Below are positions 4,877 through 5,258 of a stretch of DNA of 5,258 nt, piece by piece. Origin of the DNA: Helicobacteraceae bacterium (GTDB taxonomy: Bacteria; Campylobacterota; Campylobacteria; Campylobacterales; Sulfurimonadaceae); the NCBI GenBank assembly GCA_024635885.1, contig JAGXIA010000057.1, positions 1-5,258 of the forward strand, in the 5' to 3' direction. A model generated the notes under the pieces. It did not search any database, had not been told where the DNA came from, and worked only from the letters and a program-made list of their open reading frames with translations. Positions within the stretch are counted from its first letter, which is position 1. Each line of letters opens with the position of its first letter. The position numbers and the translations under genes are program-made.

Positions 4877-5258
4877 TGCAAAATATAGCAATTATTGGTT
4901 TAGGAGCAATGGGTAAAAACCATTATAATACTCTAAAAAATATCAAAAATGTAAACATAGTTGCTCTTTGTGATGTTGTAAAAAACGGTGATTTCCAAGA
5001 GCCTTTTTTCACGTCTTTGGATCTTATGCTTGATGAAGTAAAACTCGATGCCGTAATTATTGTTACCCCTACTTTTTTGCATAAAGCAACTGCAGTAGAG
5101 TGTGCTAAACGAAATATTCACATGTTTATAGAAAAACCGGCTGCTTCAAATGTAGAAGATGCAAAAGAGATGTTAGCTGTCATAGAAGCTCACAATCTTA
5201 AAAGCTGTGTTGGGCATATAGAACGTTTCAATCCTGTTGTAAAAGCTCTCATAAATGA
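4876..5258 (+). CDS. gnnA: Gfo/Idh/MocA sugar-nucleotide dehydrogenase, probable UDP-GlcNAc 3-dehydrogenase (3'-truncated by window)
   Basis: The first 127 codons are present and the gene runs off the right edge. The N-terminal Rossmann domain is clear: strand plus GLGAMG (8-13), acidic residue at the end of strand 2 (LCD, Asp33), 'VTPTFLHK' 63-70, and the family EKP motif at 86-88 (Lys87), followed by VGHIERFNP (112-120), which I associate with the UDP-GlcNAc 3-dehydrogenase branch; WbpB/WlbA proteins instead carry an LRHH-type segment here, from memory. Members oxidise a sugar hydroxyl with NAD(P). Here the expected reaction is UDP-GlcNAc to its 3-keto form, which the aminotransferase encoded just before would aminate. 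The start overlaps the preceding stop by one base and has AAGGAG 4 bases upstream. The C-terminal substrate domain is not visible, so the exact substrate is inferred from context. Confidence 0.85.
   Translation, partial: MQNIAIIGLGAMGKNHYNTLKNIKNVNIVALCDVVKNGDFQEPFFTSLDLMLDEVKLDAVIIVTPTFLHKATAVECAKRNIHMFIEKPAASNVEDAKEMLAVIEAHNLKSCVGHIERFNPVVKALIN

Noticed and set aside
4933..5121. Minus-strand ORF of 62 codons at the right edge
   Set aside because: It lies opposite the clear Gfo/Idh dehydrogenase reading frame and has no protein-like motifs.
3782..5258. WbpE/WbpB pathway for UDP-2,3-diacetamido-glucuronic acid (O-antigen)
   Set aside because: The aminotransferase is similar to WbpE, but linkage to lpxB and the VGHIERFNP segment of the dehydrogenase fit GnnB/GnnA better. 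It is kept as the main alternative.
1..5258. CRISPR array, tRNA/rRNA genes, insertion sequences, prophage or defence genes
   Set aside because: No regularly spaced repeats, cloverleaf-like segments, transposase motifs or terminal inverted repeats were seen. The only repeat is the 34-bp pair at 2409 and 2581.

Overview
The window is AT-rich, densely packed bacterial DNA that reads most like a Sulfurimonas-type member of the Campylobacterota (epsilonproteobacteria). Three things point there: the TGT with an 'LDDLVALP' pocket loop, an LpxB whose N-terminus reads 'SALEHSANIHL' in place of the usual AGExSGD motif, and promoters of the form TTTTTGG-TATAATG with no clear -35 box. The placement comes from recalled family patterns and not from a database search.

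Layout. (1) Bases 1-1174 hold tgt on the plus strand, the tRNA-guanine transglycosylase of queuosine synthesis. Its -10 box lies at the left edge. (2) A convergent gene on the minus strand (1189-2412) encodes a dihydroorotase-like protein that has lost nearly all metal and catalytic residues, so it is probably a non-catalytic PyrC'-type protein. A perfect 8-bp hairpin lies between these two genes and overlaps the stop codon of the second. (3) Bases 2413-2720 hold no intact gene. They contain divergent promoter elements, a 34-bp imperfect direct repeat (29/34 identical) whose copies each carry a plus-strand -10-like element, and a start-less 46-codon minus-strand stretch that looks like a gene remnant. 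(4) From 2721 to the right edge runs a tight plus-strand operon: lpxB (lipid A disaccharide synthase), a DegT/WbpE-type sugar aminotransferase, and the first 127 codons of a Gfo/Idh/MocA sugar dehydrogenase.

How the genes work together. The operon is the most interesting part. A Gfo/Idh dehydrogenase plus a DegT aminotransferase directly behind lpxB matches the GnnA/GnnB pair. That pair oxidises UDP-GlcNAc at C3 and transaminates it to UDP-GlcNAc3N, which gives lipid A with a 2,3-diamino-glucose backbone and amide-linked acyl chains at position 3. The alternative, a WbpB/WbpE-type pathway to UDP-diacetamido-glucuronic acid, is less likely given the lpxB linkage and the 'VGHIERFNP' motif of the dehydrogenase. 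No mobile element, CRISPR array, tRNA or rRNA was seen. I see no wholly new system; the main items for follow-up are the lipid A diamino-sugar operon, the pseudo-dihydroorotase and the repeat-bearing intergenic region.
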